From an uncultured Bacteroidota bacterium (GTDB lineage: Bacteria > Bacteroidota > Bacteroidia > Chitinophagales > Chitinophagaceae), in NCBI GenBank assembly GCA_903904855.1, contig CAIVEH010000014.1:1-58801 (forward strand): a DNA stretch of 58,801 nucleotides, read 5' to 3'. The notes beneath the pieces are model-generated. The model saw only the letters and a program-made list of their open reading frames with translations. It did no database searches and was not told the origin of the DNA. Position numbers and translations under genes: made by a program. Shown here piece by piece: positions 34,636 through 43,477 of this stretch. Position 1 is the first letter of the stretch; every line of letters begins with the position of its first letter.

Positions 34636-37263
34636 TTATTTTACAGCTACTCCGTTTTTAGCTTCGTTTCGCATGACCACAAGGCCATCGAAAACATCAA
34701 TGAGGACTGGTTTTGACTTGTCTATTTCTCCACCGATGATTTTGCGGGAGAGCATATTGATTATGTCTTTCTGTATGAGCCTTTTGAGCGGGCGGGCGCC
34801 ATACTGAGGGTCGAAGCCGCGCTGGGAAAGGTAATCGAGGGCATAATCGGTGAACTGGAGTGTGATATCCTGAGTGAGGAGTTGCTTCTGCAGAAGTTCC
34901 AGCTGAATGCGGATGATACCTTTTATTTCCTTGCGCATAAGCGGGCGGAACATGATTACATCATCGATGCGGTTAAGGAATTCGGGGCGAAGCGACTGGC
35001 GCAGAACATCCATTACCTGTTCCTTTGTGGCTTCCATCAGCATGTCGATATCCTGGCCGTCTTTGAGGTCGGCGAAGTTTTCCTGAATGATGTTGCTGCC
35101 CATGTTGCTCGTCATGATGATGATCGTATTCTTGAAGTTGACCACGCGGCCTTTGTTGTCCGTAAGGCGGCCATCGTCGAGTACCTGAAGGAGTACATTG
35201 AACACATCGGGATGCGCTTTTTCGATTTCATCGAGCAGGATCACGGAGTATGGCTTGCGGCGCACGGCTTCGGTAAGCTGGCCACCTTCGTCGTAACCAA
35301 TGTATCCCGGAGGGGCACCAACCAGGCGGCTGACACTATGCTTTTCCTGGTACTCACTCATGTCGATACGGGTCATCATGGAGTCGTCGTCGAACAGGAT
35401 CTCTGCAAGAGCTTTTGCCAGTTCGGTTTTACCTACACCAGTGGTGCCTATGAATATAAAAGACCCTATAGGTTTGCGGGGATCCTGCAGACCAGCACGA
35501 CCACGCCGGATGGCATCAGAGACTGCTGTGATAGCTTCGTCCTGACCCACAACGCGTTTGTGTATTTCGTCTTCGAGGTTAAGTAGTTTAGTCCGCTCAC
35601 TGGTCATCATGCGTTGCACTGGTATACCTGTGGATTTTGCTACATTTTCGGCTATGTCTTCGGCATCTACTTCTTCTTTCAGCAGTCGTTTATGCTGGCT
35701 GTCCATTTCGTGCAGTTGTGTGGAAAGCGCCTCGATGGTGGCTTCTTCATGCTGCACTTTGCCATAGCGTATTTCGGCTACGCGGCCATAGTTGCCCTCT
35801 CGCTCGGCCTGCTCGGCTTCCAGCTTGAGGTGTTCGATGGCGTTCTTCGATTTGTTTATTTTATCTACAATTTCTTTCTCTTCGAGCCATTTGGCCTTCA
35901 AGGTATCGCGCTGAACTGTAAGTACTGATATTTCCTGGCTCAGTTCTTTGAGTTTGCTGTCGTCTTTCTCCCTCTTAATTGCTTCACGCTCAATCTCCAA
36001 CTGGCGGATACGGCGCTCAAGTTCGTCGAGGGCTTCGGGCATGGAGTTGAGTTCGAGTTTAAGTTTAGCTGCGCTTTCGTCTATCAGATCGATAGCTTTA
36101 TCGGGCAGGAAGCGGTCGGTAATATAGCGGTGTGATAATTCGACTGCAGCAATAATAGCTTCGTCTTTAATGCGTACCTGGTGGTGGCTTTCGTAGCGGT
36201 CTTTGAGGCCACGGAGAATGGAGATGGCATCTTCGGGAGATGGCTCATCAACAAACACCTTCTGGAAACGGCGTTCAAGCGCCTTATCTTTTTCGAAATA
36301 TTTCTGGTATTCGTTGAGAGTGGTGGCGCCTATGGCACGGAGTTCGCCCCGGGCCAGGGCGGGTTTTAGTATGTTGGCTGCATCCATAGCGCCTTCCATG
36401 GCACCTGCACCAATGAGGGTGTGAATCTCATCAATAAAGAGAATCACATTGCCATCGCTTTCGGCTACTTCCTTGATAACTGCTTTGAGCCTTTCTTCAA
36501 ATTCGCCACGGTATTTGGCCCCGGCCATAAGTGCACCCATGTCGAGTGCGAATATGATTTTTGATTTCAGGTTCTCTGGCACATCGCCGTTAATGATACG
36601 GTTGGCGAGGCCTTCTACAATAGCTGTTTTACCAACACCGGGTTCGCCCACAAGAATAGGGTTGTTTTTTGAGCGCCGGGAGAGGATATGAAGTGTTCTG
36701 CGGATTTCTTCGTCGCGGCCAATTACGGGGTCCATTTTGCCATTGCGTGCTAGCTCGTTGAGGTTGCGTGCATATCTCTGGAGAGCGTTGTATTGCTGGT
36801 CGGAGGTCTGGGAATTGACTGTACCACCTTTGCGGAGTTCCTTAATGGCAGTTGTGAGGTCTTTCTCGGTGAGGCCGGCATCTTTGAGCAACTTGCCGGT
36901 ATCGTCGTTTACCTGTAGCAGTCCAATGAGCAGGTGCTCGGGAGTAACGAATTCATCGCCGAAAGTCTTTAAAATACTGGCAGTGCGCAGAATAAGGCTG
37001 TTGACATCGCGGCTGATATTCTGGGCAGGTTCGCCCCCCTGAAGTTTGGGCAGGCGTTTAATCAGTTCCTGGAGTTTGTTTTCAACAAACGAAATATTGA
37101 TGTTGTTCTTTTTGAGCAGGTATGCAATGGGGCCATCATTATCATTCAATAATGCCTGCAAGACATGGGCTGTTTCGATGCTGGGGTTCTTGTTATCGAA
37201 GGCGAGTTGCTGTGCCTGCTGCACTATTTCCTGAGCCTTGATGGTAAAGTTGTTCAGATTCAT
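34636..37263 (-). CDS. clpB: ATP-dependent disaggregase ClpB
   Basis: This is an 875-aa cytosolic AAA+ chaperone that rescues aggregated proteins with DnaK. The N domain (1-150) is present ([26 protein letters not shown]). NBD1 has Walker [10 protein letters not shown] near 205 and Walker [16 protein letters not shown]. The long coiled-coil middle domain (about 410-530; [24 protein letters not shown]) distinguishes ClpB from ClpA/ClpC. NBD2 has Walker [17 protein letters not shown] near 605, Walker [14 protein letters not shown] and sensor [12 protein letters not shown]. Length and all motifs are normal. It is a single-gene unit with its own terminator. No CIRCE-type repeat is seen upstream. 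Confidence 0.98.
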   Translation of the reverse strand: MNLNNFTIKAQEIVQQAQQLAFDNKNPSIETAHVLQALLNDNDGPIAYLLKKNNINISFVENKLQELIKRLPKLQGGEPAQNISRDVNSLILRTASILKTFGDEFVTPEHLLIGLLQVNDDTGKLLKDAGLTEKDLTTAIKELRKGGTVNSQTSDQQYNALQRYARNLNELARNGKMDPVIGRDEEIRRTLHILSRRSKNNPILVGEPGVGKTAIVEGLANRIINGDVPENLKSKIIFALDMGALMAGAKYRGEFEERLKAVIKEVAESDGNVILFIDEIHTLIGAGAMEGAMDAANILKPALARGELRAIGATTLNEYQKYFEKDKALERRFQKVFVDEPSPEDAISILRGLKDRYESHHQVRIKDEAIIAAVELSHRYITDRFLPDKAIDLIDESAAKLKLELNSMPEALDELERRIRQLEIEREAIKREKDDSKLKELSQEISVLTVQRDTLKAKWLEEKEIVDKINKSKNAIEHLKLEAEQAEREGNYGRVAEIRYGKVQHEEATIEALSTQLHEMDSQHKRLLKEEVDAEDIAENVAKSTGIPVQRMMTSERTKLLNLEDEIHKRVVGQDEAITAVSDAIRRGRAGLQDPRKPIGSFIFIGTTGVGKTELAKALAEILFDDDSMMTRIDMSEYQEKHSVSRLVGAPPGYIGYDEGGQLTEAVRRKPYSVILLDEIEKAHPDVFNVLLQVLDDGRLTDNKGRVVNFKNTIIIMTSNMGSNIIQENFADLKDGQDIDMLMEATKEQVMDVLRQSLRPEFLNRIDDVIMFRPLMRKEIKGIIRIQLELLQKQLLTQDITLQFTDYALDYLSQRGFDPQYGARPLKRLIQKDIINMLSRKIIGGEIDKSKPVLIDVFDGLVVMRNEAKNGVAVK

Positions 37264-37713
37264 ATAGTTGTTGTTTCCTGTTTACAAAATTCAAATAATA
37301 AAAGTCAATTGCGTATGATGCAGGTCAATGCAGCGACTAATTGAGCATCAGATAGAAACCATAAAAACCGTTCCAAAATAATTATTCGGAAAAAATGGCA
37401 TATAAATTGGGTGAGGTGGGTCAAGGTGGCGGGAAATTGGGAATGAGACTGAAAATGTTGCAGAAATTTCAGTGTTTTCCTATTTGATATAATTAAACAT
37501 AAATTTCCATTCTTTCCTTGAAACTATTGAGGACAAATCTGTGTTTATGACGGAATTTGATGTAAAATCGGGCTTTTATGCTATTCTCAGCACAATGTCG
37601 TCTGACCACTGAAGGAGCGGTACCGAGGACTTTGAGGTCGCGTTTTTCATATAATTAATAAACGAAATAATGCATTTCGATTAAATTAGAATCATACCTG
37701 TTGCTGGAGGAAG
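37264..37713. other. 450-bp intergenic region upstream of clpB
   Basis: No gene or RNA is recognised. A small hairpin CGAAAT/ATTTCG (about 37664-37680) could end the gene at 37714. The clpB promoter must lie near 37264-37330; TTGAC and GAATTTTG occur there, but the match to the consensus is weak. Confidence 0.5.
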
Positions 37714-39027
37714 TTACTTCTTGTTTTTAGTCGCAGGTTTGGTTTGCTGATATATCAATTCGGAGAGTATAACTTTATTTGCTCCTTCCAGGTAGGGGTT
37801 ATTGGTCATTACCTTAGTTACTTCTTCTTCCTGCAGAGTTTTGTAATCGGTTTCTGGGCGGTAATTTTTATTGAAAAATTTCTTGAGGCGGTCAACATAT
37901 TCGAGCATTTTGGGAGAATTCAGCGCTTCAGTATTATATTTTACCTGTGCCATGTATTCTTCCTTAATCCGGGTTAGTGCGGTCGCATTGTCAACACTCT
38001 GGCCATCTTCGGTATCATAAAATACGGAGAGATTCTTATATACATTCTGACCTCCATTGCCTACTGCCACATAATCGGTACCTGTAACGGGACCAAACTG
38101 AAGAGGCCTGCTGCGGTTTTCGCCAAGACGAACAGTAAAAACCGGTTCCCTAGAGCGATCAGGCTCACCCAGCCTGTCAGTGTATTTCTGCGAAAGTGGC
38201 ATTTCGCGGGCATAAAGTGCATAGGCATTTTTCTTGTATGCTTCAGCAAAATTGCGGTACTCCTTCAGGGCATCTGTTACGTTATCAGTAAATGTATAGG
38301 GTTCGTTGGCATTTGTCCTGAAATTATGGATTGTGATTTTTTTGTTACGGCAATGTTCAATATCCTCTGTTGTGAATTTCTCACCCATAAGATCTTTATA
38401 ATTGTCGAAAAGGAAATGCTCATCGGGGTTCATTTTTGAGAGAAGTTGCCTGCAGTTTTTTACTGATACCGAAGGGGTCATGCCGGCATATTCGAGCTCT
38501 GTGGCTATGGTGCTGTTGAGGCTCAGTTTGAAGAATTGATGTTTCTGTTCATCAAAACTCAGCATCTCGCCCGATTTGCCGAAGTTCAATACCAGTTCAT
38601 TATCAATAGGGTTGTACTTCATGTCCTGCTTTATAACCTGTATGCCGTAATCGGCAGAGAACATACTGTTTCCTCCTTCTCCTTCATTAGCTTTCAGAAT
38701 ATCTTCTTTATCTTTTATATGCAGCTTACCCTGGTTATTTGCGGCTATGTTTTCAAATATCGTAAAGCCTGCAGGATCGGCGGCCAGGTCAGTGAGTATA
38801 TCTTCTACTACTTTGTATTTGCCGGGATATTTAGTCAGATCAATATCAATCTGAACGACTTTGGGCCATAGATATTGTTTTGCAAGCGGTTGATTTGTAT
38901 TTATGGACTTGGGTCTTGCCTGTTGAGGTATTGAGATGCTATGAGTAGTTTGTGCATAACCAACTGTACCGGCTACGAGCGAAATAACCAATAAGAATAT
39001 TAAATCAAGCCGATGCTTCCCAATCAT
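37714..39027 (-). CDS. Secreted protein of unknown function
   Basis: This is a 437-aa protein with a signal peptide (LIFLLVISLVAGTVGYAQ). The mature part is largely hydrophilic, mixed alpha/beta by appearance (YLWPKVVQIDIDLTKYPGKYKVVEDILTDLAADPAGF, VKNCRQLLSKMNPDEHFLFDNYKDLM), with a helical, charged C-terminus (DRLKKFFNKNYRPETDYKTLQEEEV) and a Lys-rich end. No T9SS sorting domain, lipobox or known motif is visible. It is divergent from lemA with a 192-bp intergenic region and appears monocistronic. Confidence 0.7.
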   Translation of the reverse strand: MIGKHRLDLIFLLVISLVAGTVGYAQTTHSISIPQQARPKSINTNQPLAKQYLWPKVVQIDIDLTKYPGKYKVVEDILTDLAADPAGFTIFENIAANNQGKLHIKDKEDILKANEGEGGNSMFSADYGIQVIKQDMKYNPIDNELVLNFGKSGEMLSFDEQKHQFFKLSLNSTIATELEYAGMTPSVSVKNCRQLLSKMNPDEHFLFDNYKDLMGEKFTTEDIEHCRNKKITIHNFRTNANEPYTFTDNVTDALKEYRNFAEAYKKNAYALYAREMPLSQKYTDRLGEPDRSREPVFTVRLGENRSRPLQFGPVTGTDYVAVGNGGQNVYKNLSVFYDTEDGQSVDNATALTRIKEEYMAQVKYNTEALNSPKMLEYVDRLKKFFNKNYRPETDYKTLQEEEVTKVMTNNPYLEGANKVILSELIYQQTKPATKNKK

Positions 39028-39196
39028 AATTCAGGTAAAGTTACGCACTTTGCTGGTGAGATCATGCTAATGAGGGTTTAAGGGATTCCTAAAATTCGGA
39101 AGATGCAATAATTCGTGACAAAATCTTATAATAATTTAGTTCACCGATTAAGAGCCGCTACTGACCTAAATCAAATAAAAATGAATTTATATGGCT

Positions 39197-39204
39197 TACT
39201 TTTG
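39197..39204 (+). promoter_or_regulatory. Candidate -7 element of the lemA operon (TACTTTTG)
   Basis: An exact TAnnTTTG match 16 bp upstream of ATG 39220. The -33 side is not obvious. Confidence 0.4.
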
Positions 39205-39219
39205 TAAAAAATATAAACA

Positions 39220-39810
39220 ATGAAGGGATCTTATATTGCTTTGGGTGTGCTGGCGCTGATGCTGCTATGGAGTGGCTGCAGCTACAATAGTATGAATGCC
39301 GGCAGGATAAATATGAACCAGAAATGGGCTAATGTACAGTCGAACTACCAAAGAAGGGCCGACCTGATACCCAACCTCGTGGCTACTGTAAAGGGTGCAG
39401 CTGATTTTGAAAAGTCGACTTATATACAAACAGCGCTGGCCCGGGCTGGTGCACTGCATACGGCTATTGATAAAGTGAGCGCAGACCAACTGACTCCGGC
39501 AAAAATAGCGGAGATACAGAAAGCCTCGGCTGATGCACAAAGCGCTGCAAGAATGGCTATCAATGTTTCGATTGAAGCTTATCCGCAACTGAAGGCTAAC
39601 CAGAATTTCCTTTCGCTGCAGGACCAGCTGGAGGGTACTGAAAACAGGATCAATGTGGCCAGGAATGAATTTAATAAAGCTGTTGGCGATTTTAATATAT
39701 CGGTTACATCGTTTCCGGGAAATATGCTGGCTAAGCTTTTCGGATTTAAGGAACAACTGATGTTTCAGGCTGATGCAGGGGCTGAGAATGCTCCAAAGGT
39801 GCAGTTCTGA
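39220..39810 (+). CDS. lemA: LemA family protein
   Basis: This is a 196-aa protein. The N-terminal hydrophobic segment ends in a lipobox-like LLWSGC. The LemA core has MNQKWANVQSNYQRRADLIPNLVATVKGAADFEKSTYIQTALARA, then helical stretches and ENRINVARNEFNKAVGDFNISVTSFPGNMLAKLFGFKEQLMF near the end, all hallmark LemA segments. Length is typical. It heads a LemA-TPM-TPM unit, a very common arrangement in Bacteroidota; its biochemical role is unknown. Confidence 0.95.
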   Translation: MKGSYIALGVLALMLLWSGCSYNSMNAGRINMNQKWANVQSNYQRRADLIPNLVATVKGAADFEKSTYIQTALARAGALHTAIDKVSADQLTPAKIAEIQKASADAQSAARMAINVSIEAYPQLKANQNFLSLQDQLEGTENRINVARNEFNKAVGDFNISVTSFPGNMLAKLFGFKEQLMFQADAGAENAPKVQF

Positions 39811-39970
39811 CCTGAGTTTATGCTGAAAATAAAGATGCAAGGAAGTTGAATCTCAAAGCACACAAAGGATTTCACAAAGTGCACTATTTCATTAAATTAT
39901 ATTAGAAAAGGCACATAGATAAATTCCAATGTAATTGCCTTTATTCCACGCGCAATATAAATATTTGCTT

Positions 39971-40429
39971 ATGTTTTCATTGTTTGCCAGGAAGCCAATA
40001 CTGGATAAACCATCGCAGGATAAGATCGTAGCCAGTATACAACAGGCTGAGCGCAATACCAGCGGTGAGATACGGGTATACATGGAGCATCATTGCAGCT
40101 TTATGGATCCCATGGATAGAGCTAAGGAAATATTCGGGAAGCTGAAAATGGCCAAAACAGCTGCACGCAATGCCATTATCGTTTATATAGCGCTTACCGA
40201 CAGACAGTTTGCCTTGTTTGGTGATGTGGCAATTTTTGAAAAAGCGGGAGGCGCGGAGTTCTGGAAAAGTGCTGCAGACCGACTGACAGGTCATCTGAAA
40301 ATGAATGAGGTGGCAGATGGTGTGTGCAACTGTATACATGAGTTGGGGACTGCCTTGGCGGCGCACTTTCCACCGGACCCTGCGATAAAGAAAAATGAAT
40401 TGCCTGACGAAATAGTATTTGGGAAATGA
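39971..40429 (+). CDS. TPM-domain protein, lemA operon (first)
   Basis: This is a 152-aa protein when started at ATG 39971 (MFSLFARKPILDKPSQDKIV). An upstream ATG at 39935 adds 12 residues without merit. The TPM fold is visible in IVASIQQAERNTSGEIRVYMEHHC, AARNAIIVYIALTDRQFALFGDVAIFEKAG and FWKSAADRLTGHLKMNEVADGV. There is no signal peptide or membrane helix, so it is probably cytosolic or peripheral. The next gene overlaps it by ATGA. Confidence 0.85.
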   Translation: MFSLFARKPILDKPSQDKIVASIQQAERNTSGEIRVYMEHHCSFMDPMDRAKEIFGKLKMAKTAARNAIIVYIALTDRQFALFGDVAIFEKAGGAEFWKSAADRLTGHLKMNEVADGVCNCIHELGTALAAHFPPDPAIKKNELPDEIVFGK

Positions 40430-41232
40430 TGAACAGGATAAACAGCGGGTTGCGGTTATTGGGTATTATGTTGCTCGTGCTGGTAATGACAGGACTGAGG
40501 AGCAAGGCAGATGATAAGGTTTATCCGGAAAAACCAAATCCGCCGAGGCTGGTAAATGACCTGGCCCATATATTGAGCAGTGACCAGGTAGCCCAACTGG
40601 AGAACAAGCTGGAGGAATTTGCAAGGACGACATCGAACCAGGTCACAATTGTGACTATGAAAAACCTGGGTGGGTACGATGTGCAGGAATACTCGGTGGA
40701 GGTATTTAATCGGTGGGGTCTGGGACAGAGCGATAAAAATAACGGGGTACTGCTGCTGGTATCGATGGATGACCATAAGGCATGGATAACTGTAGGAAAG
40801 GGCCTGGAAGGTGTGCTCACAGATGCAAAATCCGGGCTGATATTCAGGAACGAACTCCGGCCGGCATTCAAAGGGGGAGACTACTACAAAGGGCTGAATG
40901 ACGCTACCGATGCGATTATAGCTGTAACCAAGGGAGAATATAAAGCCGATAAGGCGGAAAAGGATGATAACCTGCCAATGACTGCAATAATTATCGTTAT
41001 TGTTTTCATTATTATTATCATCAGGATTTTCAGAGGCGGTGGCAAGGGCGGTGGCAATTATTATAGCAGGGGCGGCTGGGGCAGTTTTTTTACAGGTATG
41101 TTTCTGGGTAATATGCTTGGCGGTGGTTGGGGCGGCGATAATGATGGTGGTTTTGGCGGCGGCGATGGTGGCGGATTTGGTGGTTTTGGAGGTGGAAGTT
41201 CAGGTGGTGGCGGGGCTGGTGGCAGCTGGTAA
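40426..41232 (+). CDS. TPM-domain membrane protein with Gly-rich tail, lemA operon (second)
   Basis: This is a 268-aa protein. A signal peptide or N-terminal anchor (residues 1-28) precedes a TPM domain (about 35-165) with RLVNDLAHILSSDQVAQLENKLEEFARTTSNQVTIVTM, YSVEVFNRWGLGQSDKNNGVLLLVSMDDHKAWITVGKGLEGVLTD and a conserved R..L-rich end. One membrane helix (TAIIIVIVFIIIIIRIF) and a Gly-rich cytosolic tail ending GGGGAGGSW follow, the usual form of this family. The start overlaps the previous stop by ATGA; a second ATG one codon later is possible. Confidence 0.92.
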   Translation: MMNRINSGLRLLGIMLLVLVMTGLRSKADDKVYPEKPNPPRLVNDLAHILSSDQVAQLENKLEEFARTTSNQVTIVTMKNLGGYDVQEYSVEVFNRWGLGQSDKNNGVLLLVSMDDHKAWITVGKGLEGVLTDAKSGLIFRNELRPAFKGGDYYKGLNDATDAIIAVTKGEYKADKAEKDDNLPMTAIIIVIVFIIIIIRIFRGGGKGGGNYYSRGGWGSFFTGMFLGNMLGGGWGGDNDGGFGGGDGGGFGGFGGGSSGGGGAGGSW

Positions 41233-41568
41233 GATCTTTAATAAAAGTTGTGCCACACTTTGTAAATGGAGCACAACTGTGTAATATCGATATTTTGCTT
41301 TTACCGGGCTAAAGATTTATTATTCCGGCAATTGTTATACTGCTGATATTAGTAGGCAGGGTTTAATTCCTTACTTTTTTTATAAGTCAATTAACTGGAG
41401 ATTGAAGAATGATTTTTGTGGTTATATTTTATTATTTTCTCCTGGTTGTAATCCCTTGTGCATCTGGATTATAATGGTGTATGAAACCTGGGCTTTACTC
41501 AATGTAAAATGAGCAATAGCTTTATCGAAATGGAACAGCTTTAAGCCTGAATCGTAAATGATTTTTAC
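41233..41568. other. 336-bp convergent intergenic region
   Basis: It lies between the lemA operon and the ricin-type lectin gene. A hairpin GTTGTGC/GCACAAC (41247-41253 and 41271-41277) just after the TPM gene is a possible terminator but lacks an immediate T run. Nothing else is seen. Confidence 0.5.
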
Positions 41569-42561
41569 TTATTCCACAATTGTGATTCGCCATTTCATAT
41601 AGTCGTTGTTAAGCCATTCCCACATTTCCACTTTGGCCCCTTTGCGGCCCCACGAGCCTGCATCTACTGCCAGTACTTTGCCACTGCTCACAACTTCTAT
41701 TTTATACACATCATCGCCAAGGTTGATCAATCGCCATTTCATAAAATCATTATTCAGCCAGTCCCACATTTCCACGAGGCCGCCGTTGTTGTTCGATTGA
41801 CCGCCATCGGCTGCTAGCACCTTATCTCCCGAGACCAGTTTAATTTCATACACATTGCCACCCACATTTATCAGCCTCCATTTCATGAAATTATTGTTCA
41901 GCCAATCCCACGTTTCTACCAGTCCACCTTTGTTGTTAAACTGGCCGCCATCCTCCGCCAGAACCTGGCCTGAATTCATACAAGAAATCCTGCAAATGCG
42001 GCCATCCAGGCGGTGCGTATTTTCCCTGCCATCTCTGTCCCCAAAATTCCGGTGTTCATCTTCCACTGGTATAATTCTCCATTTCTGGTGCATATTATTT
42101 TGATTATCCCAAAGTTGTATTTTAGTGCCGGGTCGGTTAAGTGTGCCCGCATCTGCATCCAGCACACGCCCGCCTTCCACGCACACTATTGAATACGCTC
42201 CTGTTCCATCATCTGTAAGCCTCCATTTCTGATGTTCGTTATTACTGTTATCCCATAGTTGAACCCTTGTGCCGTTTTGGCGCAGGCCACCGGCATCGGC
42301 GTCCAGCACTCGCCCGCTTTGCAAACATTCAATCAGGTAAACTCCCTGGCGCACCTCTGTAAACCTCCATTTCTGATGGTCGTTACGCACATTGTCCCAT
42401 AGTTGCACCCTGGTACCGTTATTACCCAGTGTTCCGGCATCGGCATCCAATACCCTTCCGGATTCTACACATTGTATCTGGCAGATTCTGCCATCGAATT
42501 GCGCTTTTGCATTTATGCCCCAATATGCGAGGGCTATTAATAATATGCTGATCTTTTTCAT
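41569..42561 (-). CDS. Secreted double ricin-type beta-trefoil lectin
   Basis: This is a 330-aa protein with a signal peptide (MKKISILLIALAYWGINAKAQ). Six ~45-residue repeats form two beta-trefoils. Repeats 1-3 (about 22-170) each read GRVLDADAG..........QLWDN..N.HQKWR, with the classic QxW signature. Repeats 4-6 (about 188-330) read G.VLA.DGG..NN.G.VE.WDWLNN.FMKWR, where the Gln of QxW is replaced by Met. The first half looks like a canonical glycan-binding lectin and the second like a diverged one. No T9SS sorting domain is present. It is the last gene of the lectin island and the only one without the leader element directly in front; instead a terminator-like hairpin lies 37 bp upstream. 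Confidence 0.88.
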   Translation of the reverse strand: MKKISILLIALAYWGINAKAQFDGRICQIQCVESGRVLDADAGTLGNNGTRVQLWDNVRNDHQKWRFTEVRQGVYLIECLQSGRVLDADAGGLRQNGTRVQLWDNSNNEHQKWRLTDDGTGAYSIVCVEGGRVLDADAGTLNRPGTKIQLWDNQNNMHQKWRIIPVEDEHRNFGDRDGRENTHRLDGRICRISCMNSGQVLAEDGGQFNNKGGLVETWDWLNNNFMKWRLINVGGNVYEIKLVSGDKVLAADGGQSNNNGGLVEMWDWLNNDFMKWRLINLGDDVYKIEVVSSGKVLAVDAGSWGRKGAKVEMWEWLNNDYMKWRITIVE

Positions 42562-42591
42562 TTTTTAGTTTTGAGTTTTAATTTGATTTTA

Positions 42592-42624
42592 AAAAAGTTA
42601 CGGATACCTTCAGAATACCCGTAA
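42592..42624 (-). terminator. Hairpin with T run just upstream of a lectin gene
   Basis: TTACGG pairs with CCGTAA (42619-42624 and 42598-42603) and is followed on the minus strand by CTTTTTT. It is 31 bp upstream of ATG 42561, leaving no room for a promoter between them, so either read-through or attenuation must supply that gene. Confidence 0.6.
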
Positions 42625-42647
42625 CCAATACATATGATAGGGCCAGC

Positions 42648-42856
42648 TTAACGAATTATTGTCCAGTGTGTGCCAGAGGCGTCTCTTTCTCTTGTATCGG
42701 CGGCAAGGTTTATGCGGCCAGATCCGGTCAGTCCATTGAGACAAATATGATCCGGATTGTGGTCCGCCCCCCAATATTCAAATGCTGCAATGCCATTCGG
42801 TAATCGCCTGATTGAATTATTTATGACTGCAGTATTCGATATGCCAGTGTCTGAGT
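42648..42856 (-). pseudogene. Coding remnant in lectin island
   Basis: An open stretch of about 70 codons ends in TAA at 42650-42648 and has no in-frame ATG; an in-frame stop lies just upstream, inside the end of the preceding gene. The translation looks protein-like (FEYWGADHNPDHICLNG, TRERDASGTHWTIIR), rich in Trp, Asn and Gly as in neighbouring secreted proteins. It may be the tail of a decayed gene of unknown family. Support is compositional only. Confidence 0.35.
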
Positions 42857-42858
42857 GT

Positions 42859-43371
42859 TTACAAAACAGGTATTATACGCCACTTCTGGTTTATATTATT
42901 TAAAGGTTGCCAAAGTTGCAGGTTTCCACCTTCCCTGTTGAAGGTAGGGCCGGTGGCATCCAGCATCCATTCACCAGAAAGGCTTTGAATGGAATATATA
43001 CCCGGAGCTACCTGCCGCACCCTCCATTTCTGGTTATTGCCATTCAGCCAGTCCCAGATCTGCATTCTGGTACCATTGCCATGCATGGATCCGCCATCAT
43101 GCTCCAGCACCTTGTGGTTAAAACTCTCGAATGTGTATACGCCCTGTTCTACTTCTTTGGCTATCCATTCCTGATTGTTCTGGCCGTTCTGGCTAAACAG
43201 GTGTACTTCCGTTCCGTTTGTACCGTAGTTATTTCCCCCGGCCATATCTGCATCTACTACTCTGCCATTTTCGGCATTCTGAATTTTGCACCTGAATATA
43301 TTTCTATGCTGTGCCATGCTGTGGAAACCACAGAGCATAATGGTCATTAATATAATTGAAAGCTTTTTCAT
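42859..43371 (-). CDS. Secreted ricin-type beta-trefoil protein
   Basis: This is a 170-aa protein with a signal peptide (MKKLSIILMTIMLCGFHSMAQ) and one beta-trefoil of three repeats: GRVVDADMAGG...TEVHLFSQNGQNNQEWI, KVLEHDGGSMHGNGTRMQIWDWLNGNNQKWR and EWMLDATGPTFNREGGNLQLWQPLNNINQKWR. All three keep Q.W. A glycan-binding role is expected from the family; the ligand is unknown. It starts 30 bp downstream of leader element b. Confidence 0.88.
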   Translation of the reverse strand: MKKLSIILMTIMLCGFHSMAQHRNIFRCKIQNAENGRVVDADMAGGNNYGTNGTEVHLFSQNGQNNQEWIAKEVEQGVYTFESFNHKVLEHDGGSMHGNGTRMQIWDWLNGNNQKWRVRQVAPGIYSIQSLSGEWMLDATGPTFNREGGNLQLWQPLNNINQKWRIIPVL

Positions 43372-43400
43372 TGTTTTGTTATTTTGTTAAATTGAAGTTT

Positions 43401-43436
43401 TTACCTACTCTGTTCAAGGCTTTTCGGTTACTGCCT
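43401..43436 (-). promoter_or_regulatory. Structured leader element, copy b
   Basis: The minus strand has stem AGGC (43436-43433), a 12-nt loop ending ACCGAAAA, stem GCCT (43420-43417), then TGAACAGAGTAGGTA. It lies 30 nt upstream of ATG 43371. Confidence 0.6.
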
Positions 43437-43477
43437 AATTTCATTGGTTAAAAGTGCTTTTTCAGTTATCCAATTAT

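Noticed and set aside
34882-35586. 234-codon open frame opposite clpB
   Set aside because: Antisense to a fully conserved AAA+ gene; its composition is a mirror of clpB codons.
37264-37713. CIRCE or other heat-shock operator upstream of clpB
   Set aside because: No TTAGCACTC-type inverted repeat is present.
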